NCBI RefSeq assembly: GCF_051020515.1
Contig: NZ_CP194857.1
Span: forward strand, 372,001 to 436,000
Length of the DNA: 64,000 nt
DNA from: CALKWS01 sp051020515
Lineage (GTDB): Bacteria > Actinomycetota > Actinomycetes > Actinomycetales > Beutenbergiaceae
Direction of reading: 5' to 3'
The notes beneath the pieces are model-generated. The model was not told where the DNA came from. It saw nothing but the letters and a program-made list of their open reading frames with translations, and searched no databases. The position numbers and the translations under genes are program-made. Within the stretch, counting starts at the first letter, position 1, and each line of letters opens with the position of its first letter. Positions 1 through 9,087 of this stretch are shown one piece after another.

Positions 1-1652
1 GAGGAGTTGATTCTTGACTCGCCCTCGATGTGAACCCCACGAAGGGGGACATCCACTTCGATCGTTCGGCGTCGCAGACCTTTGGCGACAGCGTGTCCTT
101 CGACCACTGCTAGATCCGCCGAACCGGCAATACTGCGCGTTGCTTGGTCAAAGTCGACACTGAGCATCCCGCGCTTGTTCCGGTACGAGATCATGGCGTG
201 CCCGTTGACCAAAGCAACCTGCGGAGTGGAGTCGGTCCGCAAGCCGCGCTGGCTAATGGCATCGAAGAGCTGGTTGCGAGCAGTGAAGTCCCACGTGGGT
301 TCTGCTAGTTCAGAGCCGAGCGCACCTGTGGATCGTCGAAGGCGCGCAGTCGCTCGGACCGTCACCAACGCCCTTTCGTCGTCCTGCTCTTGGAGTTCGA
401 CGACTTGCTCCGTCGGCAGCATCCAACTAACCAGGCTAGCGCGCCCCCGAATTCCAATCTCGGTGCTTGCGGTTCGAACCTCTTCGGTGACATCGAGGAG
501 GTCGCTCGGGAGCAGTTCGGTGATTTCGGAAGGGACGTCGAGGTACACACGATCCCCATGAGCGCGCAACCGTCCGGGCAATCCAGAGTCCCATCGGGTG
601 AGGGTCTCTATAGCCAAGTAGTCGTCTTCCCACCGGACCGAGCGCGTGGTTGTCAGCCCGACGTTGCTTGTGTCGAGTTGAACCAGCCGTTCGACCGCGG
701 ACCAGTGACCTTCGCGTGCGAGCCGTACACGAGCCTGCAACCTCTGAGGCAACGCCGCATCGTAATCCTCGTTGAGGACCTTGAAGATCTCAGCCAGATG
801 CACCCGCCGCTCGTCGCTGGTACGCGCAACGTCCACGTCGATCGCCGTAGCGACCCTATGGCGAAACTGGTAGGCGAGCATCTGATGCCTCTGAAGTGAC
901 CGAGCCGGGCCATCCAAGCGTTCCACGGTATATTCGATGATGCGACGCACTCCTCGCCAATACTCCACAGGGTCGTCTCGGTAGGTACTGGAGGCTGTCT
1001 CACGATCGCGGATCCACCGATAAAAGGGTGTATCCGCGAGTACCGAGACTACCTCAGCGTGCCGGGAAACATCGATATTGAAGTAGACGTCCTCCCAAAG
1101 TACGCGCGCACCCTCTGGAAAGCGGATCCCGTGCTCGTTCAAGAAGCCGCGACGATATAACTTATGTGGATTTGTCGGCAAGAGCGGATGACGTTCGGTC
1201 TGACCGACGATATTGCCGGCATTCCTAGAATAAGATTCGATCGCCCACTTGGGCTGGTCCGTTCGGACTTCCTTGCCGTTTACCACGTCCGCCTTGTTTC
1301 GTGCAGCAATCTCATATGCCCGCTCCAAAGCCTGTGGGTACAGCGCGTCGTCATGATCCATGAACAGGACATACTCGCCCCGCGCCAACGTCAATCCCAC
1401 ATTTCGGGGACGGCTCGGCCAGCCGGAGTGTCCAATGCGTTCAGTGCGCACGTTGCTGCGCTCAGCCGCCATCGCCTCGAGTCGCTGGTACGTGCCGTCG
1501 GGTGATCCGTCGTCCACATAGATGACCTCGAAGTCACTTGCCGGCATCGTTTGCTCGTCAAGCGACCTCACTACACTTAGTAGGCTATCCCCAGACTCAT
1601 AGGTCGGAACGATGATGCTCACCTTGACCGGTTGGTCACCCCGGGCGTTCAA
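1..1652 (-). CDS. Glycosyltransferase family 2, C-terminus off the left edge
   Basis: The minus frame is open without a stop from 1652 to the window edge, giving about 550 visible residues. It starts with TTG at 1652, two bases after the TAA of the upstream gene; a GTG at 1622 is an alternative. The N-terminus has a GT-A fold: VSIIVPTYESGD, then the metal-binding motif FMDHDDAL, then HGIRFPEGARVLWED. These motifs and the long downstream region match the gene at 3188-5125, so the two are paralogues. The family (large GT2 enzymes such as the wall-teichoic-acid sugar transferases TarS/TarP) transfers a sugar from a nucleotide donor to a cytoplasmic cell-wall polymer. The exact donor and acceptor are unknown. 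It lies at the end of an operon of envelope polysaccharide genes. Confidence 0.85.
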   Translation of the reverse strand, partial: MNARGDQPVKVSIIVPTYESGDSLLSVVRSLDEQTMPASDFEVIYVDDGSPDGTYQRLEAMAAERSNVRTERIGHSGWPSRPRNVGLTLARGEYVLFMDHDDALYPQALERAYEIAARNKADVVNGKEVRTDQPKWAIESYSRNAGNIVGQTERHPLLPTNPHKLYRRGFLNEHGIRFPEGARVLWEDVYFNIDVSRHAEVVSVLADTPFYRWIRDRETASSTYRDDPVEYWRGVRRIIEYTVERLDGPARSLQRHQMLAYQFRHRVATAIDVDVARTSDERRVHLAEIFKVLNEDYDAALPQRLQARVRLAREGHWSAVERLVQLDTSNVGLTTTRSVRWEDDYLAIETLTRWDSGLPGRLRAHGDRVYLDVPSEITELLPSDLLDVTEEVRTASTEIGIRGRASLVSWMLPTEQVVELQEQDDERALVTVRATARLRRSTGALGSELAEPTWDFTARNQLFDAISQRGLRTDSTPQVALVNGHAMISYRNKRGMLSVDFDQATRSIAGSADLAVVEGHAVAKGLRRRTIEVDVPLRGVHIEGESRINS

Positions 1653-1654
1653 GA

Positions 1655-2344
1655 TTAGCCCCAATCCCCCTGCGCCATGATCTGGTCAGCGATGACCAAG
1701 TCGGTCCTAGTCGTGATCTTGATGTTGTAGTCTTCCCCGTGGATGATTTTCACCTTGTGCCCGGTGAACTCAGCCACAAGGTCGGCGTCATCGCTGACTC
1801 GTGCGTACCCCGATTCAAGTGCCTTCGCGTACGCCTCTTCAAGCAAATCACGCCGGAATACCTGCGGAGTCTGGCCCAGCCAACTGTGCGAGCGATCCAG
1901 GCTCCCGGTCACGTACTCGTCGTCGTCGACGAGTTTGAGTTGGACCACCGTCGGCGTACCGAGCATAGCGGCGCCATGAGTGACCCCGGCCTCTAATGCT
2001 CGGTCGATAAGTTCCGCGTTCACGAACGGCCGCACACCGTCATGGACCATCACGATAGAACTAGTGGCATCCAGGCCCAACTTGGCTGAGATGAATCGTT
2101 CCTCGCCGCCTCGAACAAGAGTAACGGGCAGTTTGGCTTGCTCGACCAAAATCTCGCGGTACGTGTCGTAGTATTCCTCGCTCACTGTGACGATCACTTC
2201 GTCGATCGCTGGATGTATAAACTCTCTCACCGTCTTCTCCAGCACCGTCACGCCAGCGAGTTTGACCAGGAGCTTGTTGCTCCCGAACCGCACGCCTCGT
2301 CCGGCGCACGTCACAATCGCAGAAACTTTGTGTGATTCATACAT
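1655..2344 (-). CDS. IspD/TarI-family cytidylyltransferase
   Basis: 229 residues, the usual length for the family. The N-terminus carries the nucleotide-binding loop (VTCAGRGVRFGSNKLL), followed by MVHDGVRPF, and the C-terminal part has the SDDADLVAEF and HGEDYNIKITT motifs of IspD and TarI. The family joins CTP to methylerythritol 4-phosphate (IspD) or ribitol 5-phosphate (TarI). I favour a TarI-like role making a CDP-alditol, because the gene sits between two polymer glycosyltransferases and upstream genes include a LicD-family transferase. It overlaps the SDR gene upstream by 8 bases, which points to translational coupling. IspD function in isoprenoid synthesis cannot be excluded from sequence alone. 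Confidence 0.85.
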   Translation of the reverse strand: MYESHKVSAIVTCAGRGVRFGSNKLLVKLAGVTVLEKTVREFIHPAIDEVIVTVSEEYYDTYREILVEQAKLPVTLVRGGEERFISAKLGLDATSSIVMVHDGVRPFVNAELIDRALEAGVTHGAAMLGTPTVVQLKLVDDDEYVTGSLDRSHSWLGQTPQVFRRDLLEEAYAKALESGYARVSDDADLVAEFTGHKVKIIHGEDYNIKITTRTDLVIADQIMAQGDWG

Positions 2345-3146
2345 CAGCGTCTCGCTCCTCTCTCACCGTCCGCCGCCTTTCATCCGCGCCTATGAAGTCC
2401 CTGATCGCCGCAAGGGACTCCTCTGCAGTCATGAGGTACCCCGCTGGTCCCCCAAACAACGCCGAATGCTTCGTTCGCATGTCCCGCGTGTAATCCTCCC
2501 CCAGGGGCGCGTCAGGCAACTGGTCAGAGATGTCAACGCCGAACACCTCCCGGGCTACCGTGTCGCTCCTCAGTGCGGGCGTGGCGATATTGAGTGAGGT
2601 CAATCCATGGTCGAGGGCGATGGCGGTATCGTGCCAGGCTCTGCCCAGGTCGTAGTACTGGAAGCGCGAACGGGGCTTGATGTGCTCAACTCGGTAGTCA
2701 TTCGCGAGGTCGTATACGACGCCCTTCTTGAGATTCTGGCCGTAAAGTTGCGGGAGCCGAAGGACCAGAGTCTCGAACCGCTCAGTCAGTTGTTGTTCAA
2801 GACGCGCGCGGTTCGCGCCGTAGGGGGTCAACCGATCGAATTCAATCGGGCTGTCTTCATCGGGCGACGTTCCTGCAGGGTAAACGCACACGGTCGAAAC
2901 GAGCACAAGTCGATGAATCCGGGCTCCGGAGATCAGTCGGGCGATTTCCGTTATCTCCCGATGGTCCTGCTCTGGGTTGGCATTGATCCGATGGGAGTCG
3001 GCACGGCTCGCCGCGCTGACTACGAGGTCGTACTCCTTTCCCTCGATGTCGGGCAGGTTGGACGAGTTGTACAGGTCGTCAAACTCTTGGTGAGCCAGGA
3101 AGTTCGATCCGACGAACCCGGTGTAACCAATAAGCGCAGTCCTCAA
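2337..3146 (-). CDS. NAD-dependent epimerase/dehydratase (extended SDR)
   Basis: 269 residues. The N-terminal Rossmann motif is GYTGFVG, followed by STVCVYPAG and PYGANR. The catalytic Tyr is present but the usual Lys four residues later is Arg, so the chemistry may differ from classical epimerases. The start is TTG at 3146; an AGGAGA ribosome site six bases upstream supports it. The 3' end overlaps the cytidylyltransferase start, so the two products probably act in one pathway. If that enzyme is TarI-like, this SDR could replace TarJ as the reductase supplying the alditol phosphate, but this is inference; a sugar-nucleotide modifying role fits equally well. Confidence 0.75.
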   Translation of the reverse strand: MRTALIGYTGFVGSNFLAHQEFDDLYNSSNLPDIEGKEYDLVVSAASRADSHRINANPEQDHREITEIARLISGARIHRLVLVSTVCVYPAGTSPDEDSPIEFDRLTPYGANRARLEQQLTERFETLVLRLPQLYGQNLKKGVVYDLANDYRVEHIKPRSRFQYYDLGRAWHDTAIALDHGLTSLNIATPALRSDTVAREVFGVDISDQLPDAPLGEDYTRDMRTKHSALFGGPAGYLMTAEESLAAIRDFIGADERRRTVREERDADV

Positions 3147-3187
3147 CCAAACTCTCCTCTGTCTTGCGGCCGATGCCTAGTCAACGT

Positions 3188-5125
3188 TCACTTGCGGTGG
3201 AACGTTGGTTCACCTCGCAGTGGGGTGCGTAGAACGAACTCGGCTATCTCGGCCCGCCTACCGAACCGAAAGGCCAGTTTGCGTCGACCGGGCACCGCGA
3301 GCACCTTGCCTTCGATCCAAGCGACACCACCCTCGGCCCGCACCCGCACGGGCCGGGTCAAGAGTCGCCTTACCAGGGTCCCAACGAGTGCAAGGCGTGC
3401 CAGTCGATCGGACAAGATGGCCCGCGCCAGCCGTTGGTTTCCCAGCACAGGGACCACCCTCCCGTGCGTCGATCCTTCGCCATCAATGTGAGCGCCGTCG
3501 ATGGGCATCACAATCCGTACTGTCGACAGACCGGAGCGAGTCACGCGAGCAGATTCAGCATCTACCACCGAACTACGCACCAAACTCCGCAGTCCTTCTC
3601 CGATGTCGAGGCTCAACTGCCCGCCTTTGCCTCGGTAGGCGATCGCGACGTGCCCATCAATAATTGCCACGCTCGCGGGCTCGGCCATAACGACCCGTCG
3701 AATAGATTGGAGCCCATGGCTCGTACTGCGGGAATACACATCCCAGACGTCCGGGGTGAGTGCCTTCCCACCCGCGACTGTGCGGAAGTCGATTCTGGCT
3801 CGCGATTCAAGCACCAATCGCACCGGATCTCTGCCAGCCTCCTGTGGGATCTCGTCCTGCTTCTTGAGAGAGGTCTGAGTAGTCGAATGCGCCGACCACG
3901 TCAGTGTGTTGGATCGATCACGCAGGAGCACTGACGATTGGGCTCGGTCTAATGCCTCCGTGACATCAAGGATGTCATCCGGCAATGCCTCCCGGAGCGT
4001 ACGCGACACGGAACGAAGATAGCGGTCGCCTTCACGATCAAAGAGTAGTGGCGACGAGTCAGGTCGCGTCCATTCTGTCTTCGTAGTCACGGCAAGTTCA
4101 CCGCCGCGCCACTCAAGATCCTGGACGGCGCTCTTCGCCGACCATCCAGCGTCCAGAAGTCGCAACTCCTCGATCAGGCTCCAGCGCTCGTCCCGAATGA
4201 GGGCCGCTCGTGCCCTGGAGACGGGAGGGAGACGACGATCGAGCCGCTCGGGAACGTACCGATCCAGGATCTCCCGGGCCCGTCCCGCGGCATCCTCGAT
4301 CCACTCCCCGTCCGCCCTACCCAACTCAGCCCACAACCGCCCGACTACTCGCGTGTTGTACACGTGCGCAGTAATCGCCTCTCGGGCGCCTGCATCCTCC
4401 TCGCCACTGAGCGTTTCTGCAATATAGGCGAAGAGAGACTGCAGTTTCTCCCAATACTCAGCATCTCGCGGACCGTAACTACTGGAGTTATTGCTAGCGG
4501 TCTCGATCCACAAGTAGACAGGCACATTGCCCAGGATTGATATGACGCGCGCATTGCGATAAGCTGCTACGTTGAAGTAGATATCTTCCCAGAGCATTCG
4601 GCGCCCTTCGGGGAACCTTATTCCGTGCTCACGAAGAAATGATGTCCGATAGAACTTGTGCGGCATCATCGGAAACAGTGACGCGATACCTTGTTTCGGG
4701 CGCGCATTCCCAATGTTCTTCGCGTAGTTCGTGATCCCCCAACCGATATCGTTTGTCTTTGTTTCTTTTGGGCTTAGGACGTCTGATTCGTGCTCCACGG
4801 CATACTCGTAGGATGCTCGCAGTCCGTCAGGGAAGAGAGCATCATCATGGTCCATGAAGAGGATGTACTCGCCCTCAGCCATGTCGATACCAATATTCCG
4901 TGGGCGGCTAGGCCAGCCAGAATTCTCGATTTGAGCGATGCGGACGTTGTCGTGATTTTTCCTGAGATGCTGCAATGTCGCCCAGGTATTATCTGGCGAT
5001 CCATCATCCACGAAGATCACTTCGAAATCTCTCTGCGGCATTGTCTGCTGCTGGAGCGAGTTGACCACGCGGTCGAGGCCGTCCCCCGGGCGGTACGTTG
5101 GTACTACTACTGAGACCTTGGTCAT
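3188..5125 (-). CDS. Glycosyltransferase family 2, large TarS/TarP-like type
   Basis: 645 residues. Residues 1 to about 250 form a GT-A domain: VSVVVPTYRPGDG, FVDDGSPDN, NSGWPSRPRNIGID, the DxD motif in FMDHDDALFPDG, and RMLWEDIYFN. The remaining ~390 residues have no motif I recognise but resemble the second half of the gene at 1-1652, so both probably share a C-terminal acceptor-binding or oligomerisation region, as TarS/TarP have. It likely decorates or extends a cell-wall polymer in the cytoplasm. It is preceded four bases upstream by a small coiled-coil gene in the same operon. Confidence 0.85.
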   Translation of the reverse strand: MTKVSVVVPTYRPGDGLDRVVNSLQQQTMPQRDFEVIFVDDGSPDNTWATLQHLRKNHDNVRIAQIENSGWPSRPRNIGIDMAEGEYILFMDHDDALFPDGLRASYEYAVEHESDVLSPKETKTNDIGWGITNYAKNIGNARPKQGIASLFPMMPHKFYRTSFLREHGIRFPEGRRMLWEDIYFNVAAYRNARVISILGNVPVYLWIETASNNSSSYGPRDAEYWEKLQSLFAYIAETLSGEEDAGAREAITAHVYNTRVVGRLWAELGRADGEWIEDAAGRAREILDRYVPERLDRRLPPVSRARAALIRDERWSLIEELRLLDAGWSAKSAVQDLEWRGGELAVTTKTEWTRPDSSPLLFDREGDRYLRSVSRTLREALPDDILDVTEALDRAQSSVLLRDRSNTLTWSAHSTTQTSLKKQDEIPQEAGRDPVRLVLESRARIDFRTVAGGKALTPDVWDVYSRSTSHGLQSIRRVVMAEPASVAIIDGHVAIAYRGKGGQLSLDIGEGLRSLVRSSVVDAESARVTRSGLSTVRIVMPIDGAHIDGEGSTHGRVVPVLGNQRLARAILSDRLARLALVGTLVRRLLTRPVRVRAEGGVAWIEGKVLAVPGRRKLAFRFGRRAEIAEFVLRTPLRGEPTFHRK

Positions 5126-5128
5126 CCG

Positions 5129-5392
5129 TCAGGGCTTCCGGGCATCCTCATCCGGAGGTGCTTCACCAGATCCTCGGGCATGCTCAAACACGGCGTCGTA
5201 GAGTTCGACGACGCGACGTTGCTCCCGGCGCATCGCATCGACTTCACGTCGCAACTCGCGGAGTTCGCGCTCGTACACCAGGATTCGCGGCCCGTTGTCC
5301 TCATACTCGGCGTCCCATCGCGTGATGGCCTCCAGGTTCTGGACCGTGCGGGGCGCAACCCGGCGGACCAGATTCGCCAGTTTCTGCTTCAT
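5129..5392 (-). CDS. Small coiled-coil protein in polysaccharide operon
   Basis: 87 residues, ATG start. The centre is a strongly charged heptad-like stretch (YERELRELRREVDAMRREQ), so a coiled coil is expected. No signal peptide or membrane segment is visible. It lies 8 bases after the LicD-methyltransferase gene and 3 bases before the glycosyltransferase, so it is clearly part of the operon. Small proteins of this kind occur beside actinobacterial polysaccharide genes (perhaps the family called DUF6752, from memory). Its job could be to scaffold neighbouring glycosyltransferases; this is not shown. A shorter frame at 5122-5358 is the shadow. Confidence 0.65.
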   Translation of the reverse strand: MKQKLANLVRRVAPRTVQNLEAITRWDAEYEDNGPRILVYERELRELRREVDAMRREQRRVVELYDAVFEHARGSGEAPPDEDARKP

Positions 5393-5399
5393 CGTTCGT

Positions 5400-7050
5400 T
5401 CACTCCTCCTCCTCGTCGGTCATCGCCACAGCACGACGGTCTGCTGGGTTCGGCGCCCCCACTCGGTCTGGACCGGACGAGACCCTAAGGAGTACATGCT
5501 TAGTCCGAAGGATCTCGCCCGCCGATGCAGCGTTGCCAAGTCCAACTTCCATGTGTTTCGGGTTGACCGGATTGGCGGCACGGTGTTCGTCACTCAGAAA
5601 TGTGAAGAACCCGCGTGTTCGCGGGTTCAAGGCCGCCCGCAGGAGGACAAATATGCTCTCCTGTCCATTTTGCGGAACGCAGTGAAGTAGGTCTCCACCG
5701 AAGAAGTACACGTCCTCGTTTGATTCCACAAGGTCTAGAGCAAGGCTGAGCACCGGATTGCGGTCGTTCGTATTCAGGTACTCGTACTGGACACCGGCAG
5801 GTTGAGTCATTCGAGCGAGCCGAAGAGCCTCGTAACTGTAGTCATAGCCCGTCACACGGTGCCCCGCCTCGGCGATTCGTTCGGTGAGCCTCCCGTCCCC
5901 GCAACCGAGGTCGATCACCCTTGAATCCGGCGGGACGTCAGCCAGGAACCGGTCCACGTCCTCATTGCCGTCTTCGGACGCCACGCGGCTTGGAAGTGCC
6001 TCGTAGTACTTCTCCCACCAAACACGCTGACGGTTGTAGACACCGAACTTGGTCTCGAACAGCCGAAGCGTCGCGGGCGGGGTCACGAACTTGAAACTAG
6101 GGTCCGGCACCCGCCAGTTCGGGCCGTAAGCGTAGACCAGCCACCCTTCGGGCCGCGCCGGTGCAGGAAACGAGACCCCGTTCAGGGTCATCGAACTCAC
6201 CGGGACCAGATCCTGACGCGAGAGTTCCCCGCGCAGGGCAAATGGCTGGTTATACAGTCCCTCGTCGTAGAACCCGGTGAAGATATCGACATAGTGGTCA
6301 GTCGCCCCCTCGTGGTCGAAATACGTCACCTGCAGGTGGGCCAGGCTGTGCCGCACGACCGCCAGCCCGGCAGCCTGCAACTTGCGCTCCATCTCGTAAC
6401 TGGCGAGGGAGACGTCAGCCAACGTCGGCTCATCACATAGCCATGCAAGGTCGATGTCGTCATCATGAGGCATCATCTGACCGTTACGAATCGCACCAAG
6501 AAGCGTCCCGCCGACGATGTAGACCGGGTATCCCCACGTCTCGAGCAGGTCTACGAGACCCCCTCGCACTCGTAACAAGCCGTTCCTGAACTCCGGGGGC
6601 ATTGCCGTCCAACGTCGGCCCAAGTCGGTCCCATTTGTTCATGGCGAGCCAGCGTCCGCGAGCATCAGTTACGCGCACACGTCCCTCGCCTGGGAAGCGG
6701 ACCGCCTTAGATGCCAGTTCGGCTCCGGTAGACGAATCCGTCACAGTCACCGTGGTCCGGCCCCTGAGGTAGGGGCGCAGGGCCTCGGGCCACGGGGCCA
6801 CCCTTCGGCTGCCGATTAGGGCCGGCTTCAGGGCGGTCGACCAAACACGGTGCCCGTCGAAGTGGACGTCAACCGTAGCCTCGGCCCGACTGCCCCCGTC
6901 TTCCGTCAGTCGGAGGCCACGTCTCGACACGTGCAGCATCGGCGGCAACAGGGCTCCATTCATCCAAGGTGGGCAGGGAAGTTCCGCCGAGTCTAACCGC
7001 AGACCGGGGTCGTCACGGGGTGCCGATCTGTCCATAATGGGCCGAGCCAT
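5400..7050 (-). pseudogene. LicD-family phosphotransferase fused to SAM methyltransferase (frameshifted)
   Basis: Two frames together encode one protein. The upstream frame gives an N-terminal region ending NKWDRLGPTLDGNAPG; the downstream frame starts with GLVDLLETWGYPVYIVGG and continues through the LicD nucleotidyltransferase-fold motif (PHDDDIDLAW) into a class I methyltransferase domain (VIDLGCGDGRL) ending at 5400. The join falls in a run of five C at 6559-6563; removing one base restores a continuous frame, so an indel error or recent mutation is likely. LicD proteins move phosphocholine or phosphoalditols from CDP donors onto glycans. The methyltransferase half may methylate the same substituent. 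The start is ATG at 7050 or 7035. The gene diverges from the GlfT2-like gene 38 bases away. Confidence 0.8.
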
Positions 7051-7088
7051 CGTGTTGCCACGACACCGAACCCACCGAGAGGCCCCAC

Positions 7089-8981
7089 GTGCAGACCTTG
7101 CAGCACCTAGTGTTTCCCACGAATGGACCTCCAGGTGTCCTGCCCTTATACGTCGTCCCCGGCAACTCGGAGCCAACGGTCGAATCCGCTTACGAAGCAA
7201 CTCTGGTGGCTGGCTCACACGTCTCCTTCGGCTCATACTTCAACGCCTTCCCAGCCAGTGTCTGGCGCCAACACACTGCGGTCGACACTGTGACCCTCGT
7301 CCTGACGCTCACTGGATCCGGTGAGATCACGCTCTATGGCTCTGACGCAAGCGGGCGGGCGACCGAACTTGCCTCGAGGTCGTGGCAGAACTCGGGCCGG
7401 ACCGAGGCGGCCCATCTGTCCCTTGATGTTGCTCTTGAGGGATTCAACAATGGAGGTTGGTGCTGGTTCGAGTTGCAGCCGATCTCTACCTGTACCGTCT
7501 CGGGGTCCTGGGTCGTGGACCAGGATCCGCTACGAACTGGCAACGTCACCCTAGGCATTACCACGGTGAACAAGCCCGACTACTGTATTCGCACGCTGCA
7601 GACTCTCTGCGCAAGCCCGACCACGCGCGCCGTTGTCGATACGGTGTGCGTGATCGACCAGGGCACCGACAGAGTTGCTGACCAGGAGCCCTATAAGGAG
7701 TTGGCTGAGGCCTTCGGTCCCCAACTGAGGATCATTAGTCAGGAGAATCTCGGCGGTTCCGGAGGGTTTGCGAGAGCCGCGTCGGAGGCCTTGCTCAGTC
7801 CGCGCTCGAATGGCGTGCTCTTCCTCGACGACGACGTACGGATCGAAGCCGACAGCATCTTCCGCGCGCACCGTTTCGCCTCGTACTGTCATGAGCCGAC
7901 CATCGTTGGCGGCCATATGCTTGATCTGCGCCATCCGACAGTCCTGCACTCGTGGTCGGAGATCGTGGACCAGGCGAACTTCATGTGGGGTCCCGCGGTG
8001 CCCGAAGCGGAGCGGCACGACCTCGCAGGGGGGGACCTCACCCAGGAGTCATGGCTACATGGCTACTCACACTCATCCCGCACCGACTACAACGGCTGGT
8101 GGATGTGCCTGATTCCGACTGACGTCCTCGACAAGGCCGGTCTTCCCGCACCGTTCTTTATCAAGTGGGACGATGCTGAGTACGGGCTTCGCGCAATGTC
8201 GCACGATGTGGCTACCGTAACGATGCCCGGTGTCGCTCTGTGGCACGTCAGTTGGCTGGACAAGAACGATTCGGTCGACTGGCAGGCATATTTCCACGCT
8301 CGAAACCGCCTGATCACGGCGCTCTTGCACGCCGAGCGCCCGCGCGGGGGCTTCCTTCTCCGTGACACCGGACGCCTCCACCTGAAGTTGCTGCTGTCAA
8401 TGGAGTATTACGCCGTCAGTATCCGCAATCGAGCATTGGTCGACGTGCTCAATGGGCCGGGCACACTACATCGGAGCCTCTCGCAGTCGCTGCCTTCGCT
8501 GCGGGCCGCCGCGGAGGGCTATATCGAATCCACGTCGCGTCCGACAGGTCGCCCGCCGCGGAAGGTCGATGCCGACGACGGAGTTACTCAGGCGGGACCC
8601 TCCGGGCTGGCCCTGGCAAGGTTCACGCTCCGCGCAGTGGCTAGACAATTGCTGCGGCCGGTCCCGCGCCGCGCCACCCGCAAGCCTCAGCAGACGCTGA
8701 AGCACGCTGAAGCACACTGGTCAGTCCTGCCATGGCACGACTCGGTCCTGGTCGAGTCACGCGACGGCACTACAGCGAGATGGCTCCGTCGCGACCGCCG
8801 AGCATTCGTCAGTCTCTGGGTTCAGAGCCTTGTACTTCACCGACGAATCGCTCGTCGCTGGCCCCGGCTGCGGCAACTCTATAGACAAGAGTTTCCGGAA
8901 ATGACCAGTCCATCGGTGTGGCGGGGTACCTTCGCTGCTGGCGATGTGTCGCCCAGCGCGAGCCAGTCAGCACGCGAGTGA
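7089..8981 (+). CDS. glfT2: GlfT2-like galactofuranosyltransferase
   Basis: 630 residues, close to mycobacterial GlfT2. The N-terminal beta-sandwich carries SFGSYFNAFPASVWRQ. The GT-A domain has LGGSGGFARA, the metal motif FLDDDVRIE, the catalytic region FIKWDDAEYGLR and the WHVSW histidine, all matching GlfT2 positions. GlfT2 polymerises galactofuranose from UDP-Galf onto a lipid-linked acceptor on the inner face of the membrane. UDP-Galf would come from Glf encoded at 12338-13495, and the following ABC pair would export the chain. GTG start at 7089; no strong ribosome site is seen. Confidence 0.9.
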   Translation: MQTLQHLVFPTNGPPGVLPLYVVPGNSEPTVESAYEATLVAGSHVSFGSYFNAFPASVWRQHTAVDTVTLVLTLTGSGEITLYGSDASGRATELASRSWQNSGRTEAAHLSLDVALEGFNNGGWCWFELQPISTCTVSGSWVVDQDPLRTGNVTLGITTVNKPDYCIRTLQTLCASPTTRAVVDTVCVIDQGTDRVADQEPYKELAEAFGPQLRIISQENLGGSGGFARAASEALLSPRSNGVLFLDDDVRIEADSIFRAHRFASYCHEPTIVGGHMLDLRHPTVLHSWSEIVDQANFMWGPAVPEAERHDLAGGDLTQESWLHGYSHSSRTDYNGWWMCLIPTDVLDKAGLPAPFFIKWDDAEYGLRAMSHDVATVTMPGVALWHVSWLDKNDSVDWQAYFHARNRLITALLHAERPRGGFLLRDTGRLHLKLLLSMEYYAVSIRNRALVDVLNGPGTLHRSLSQSLPSLRAAAEGYIESTSRPTGRPPRKVDADDGVTQAGPSGLALARFTLRAVARQLLRPVPRRATRKPQQTLKHAEAHWSVLPWHDSVLVESRDGTTARWLRRDRRAFVSLWVQSLVLHRRIARRWPRLRQLYRQEFPEMTSPSVWRGTFAAGDVSPSASQSARE

Positions 8982-9087
8982 TCGAGGACACGGGGATCTA
9001 CTCCGATTCCTCGGCGGACACCTTGTAGGCTCGACCGGCAGAATCCGCATCCTCGGTCACCGAGGATCACGTTGGGAAGGAGGCGCG

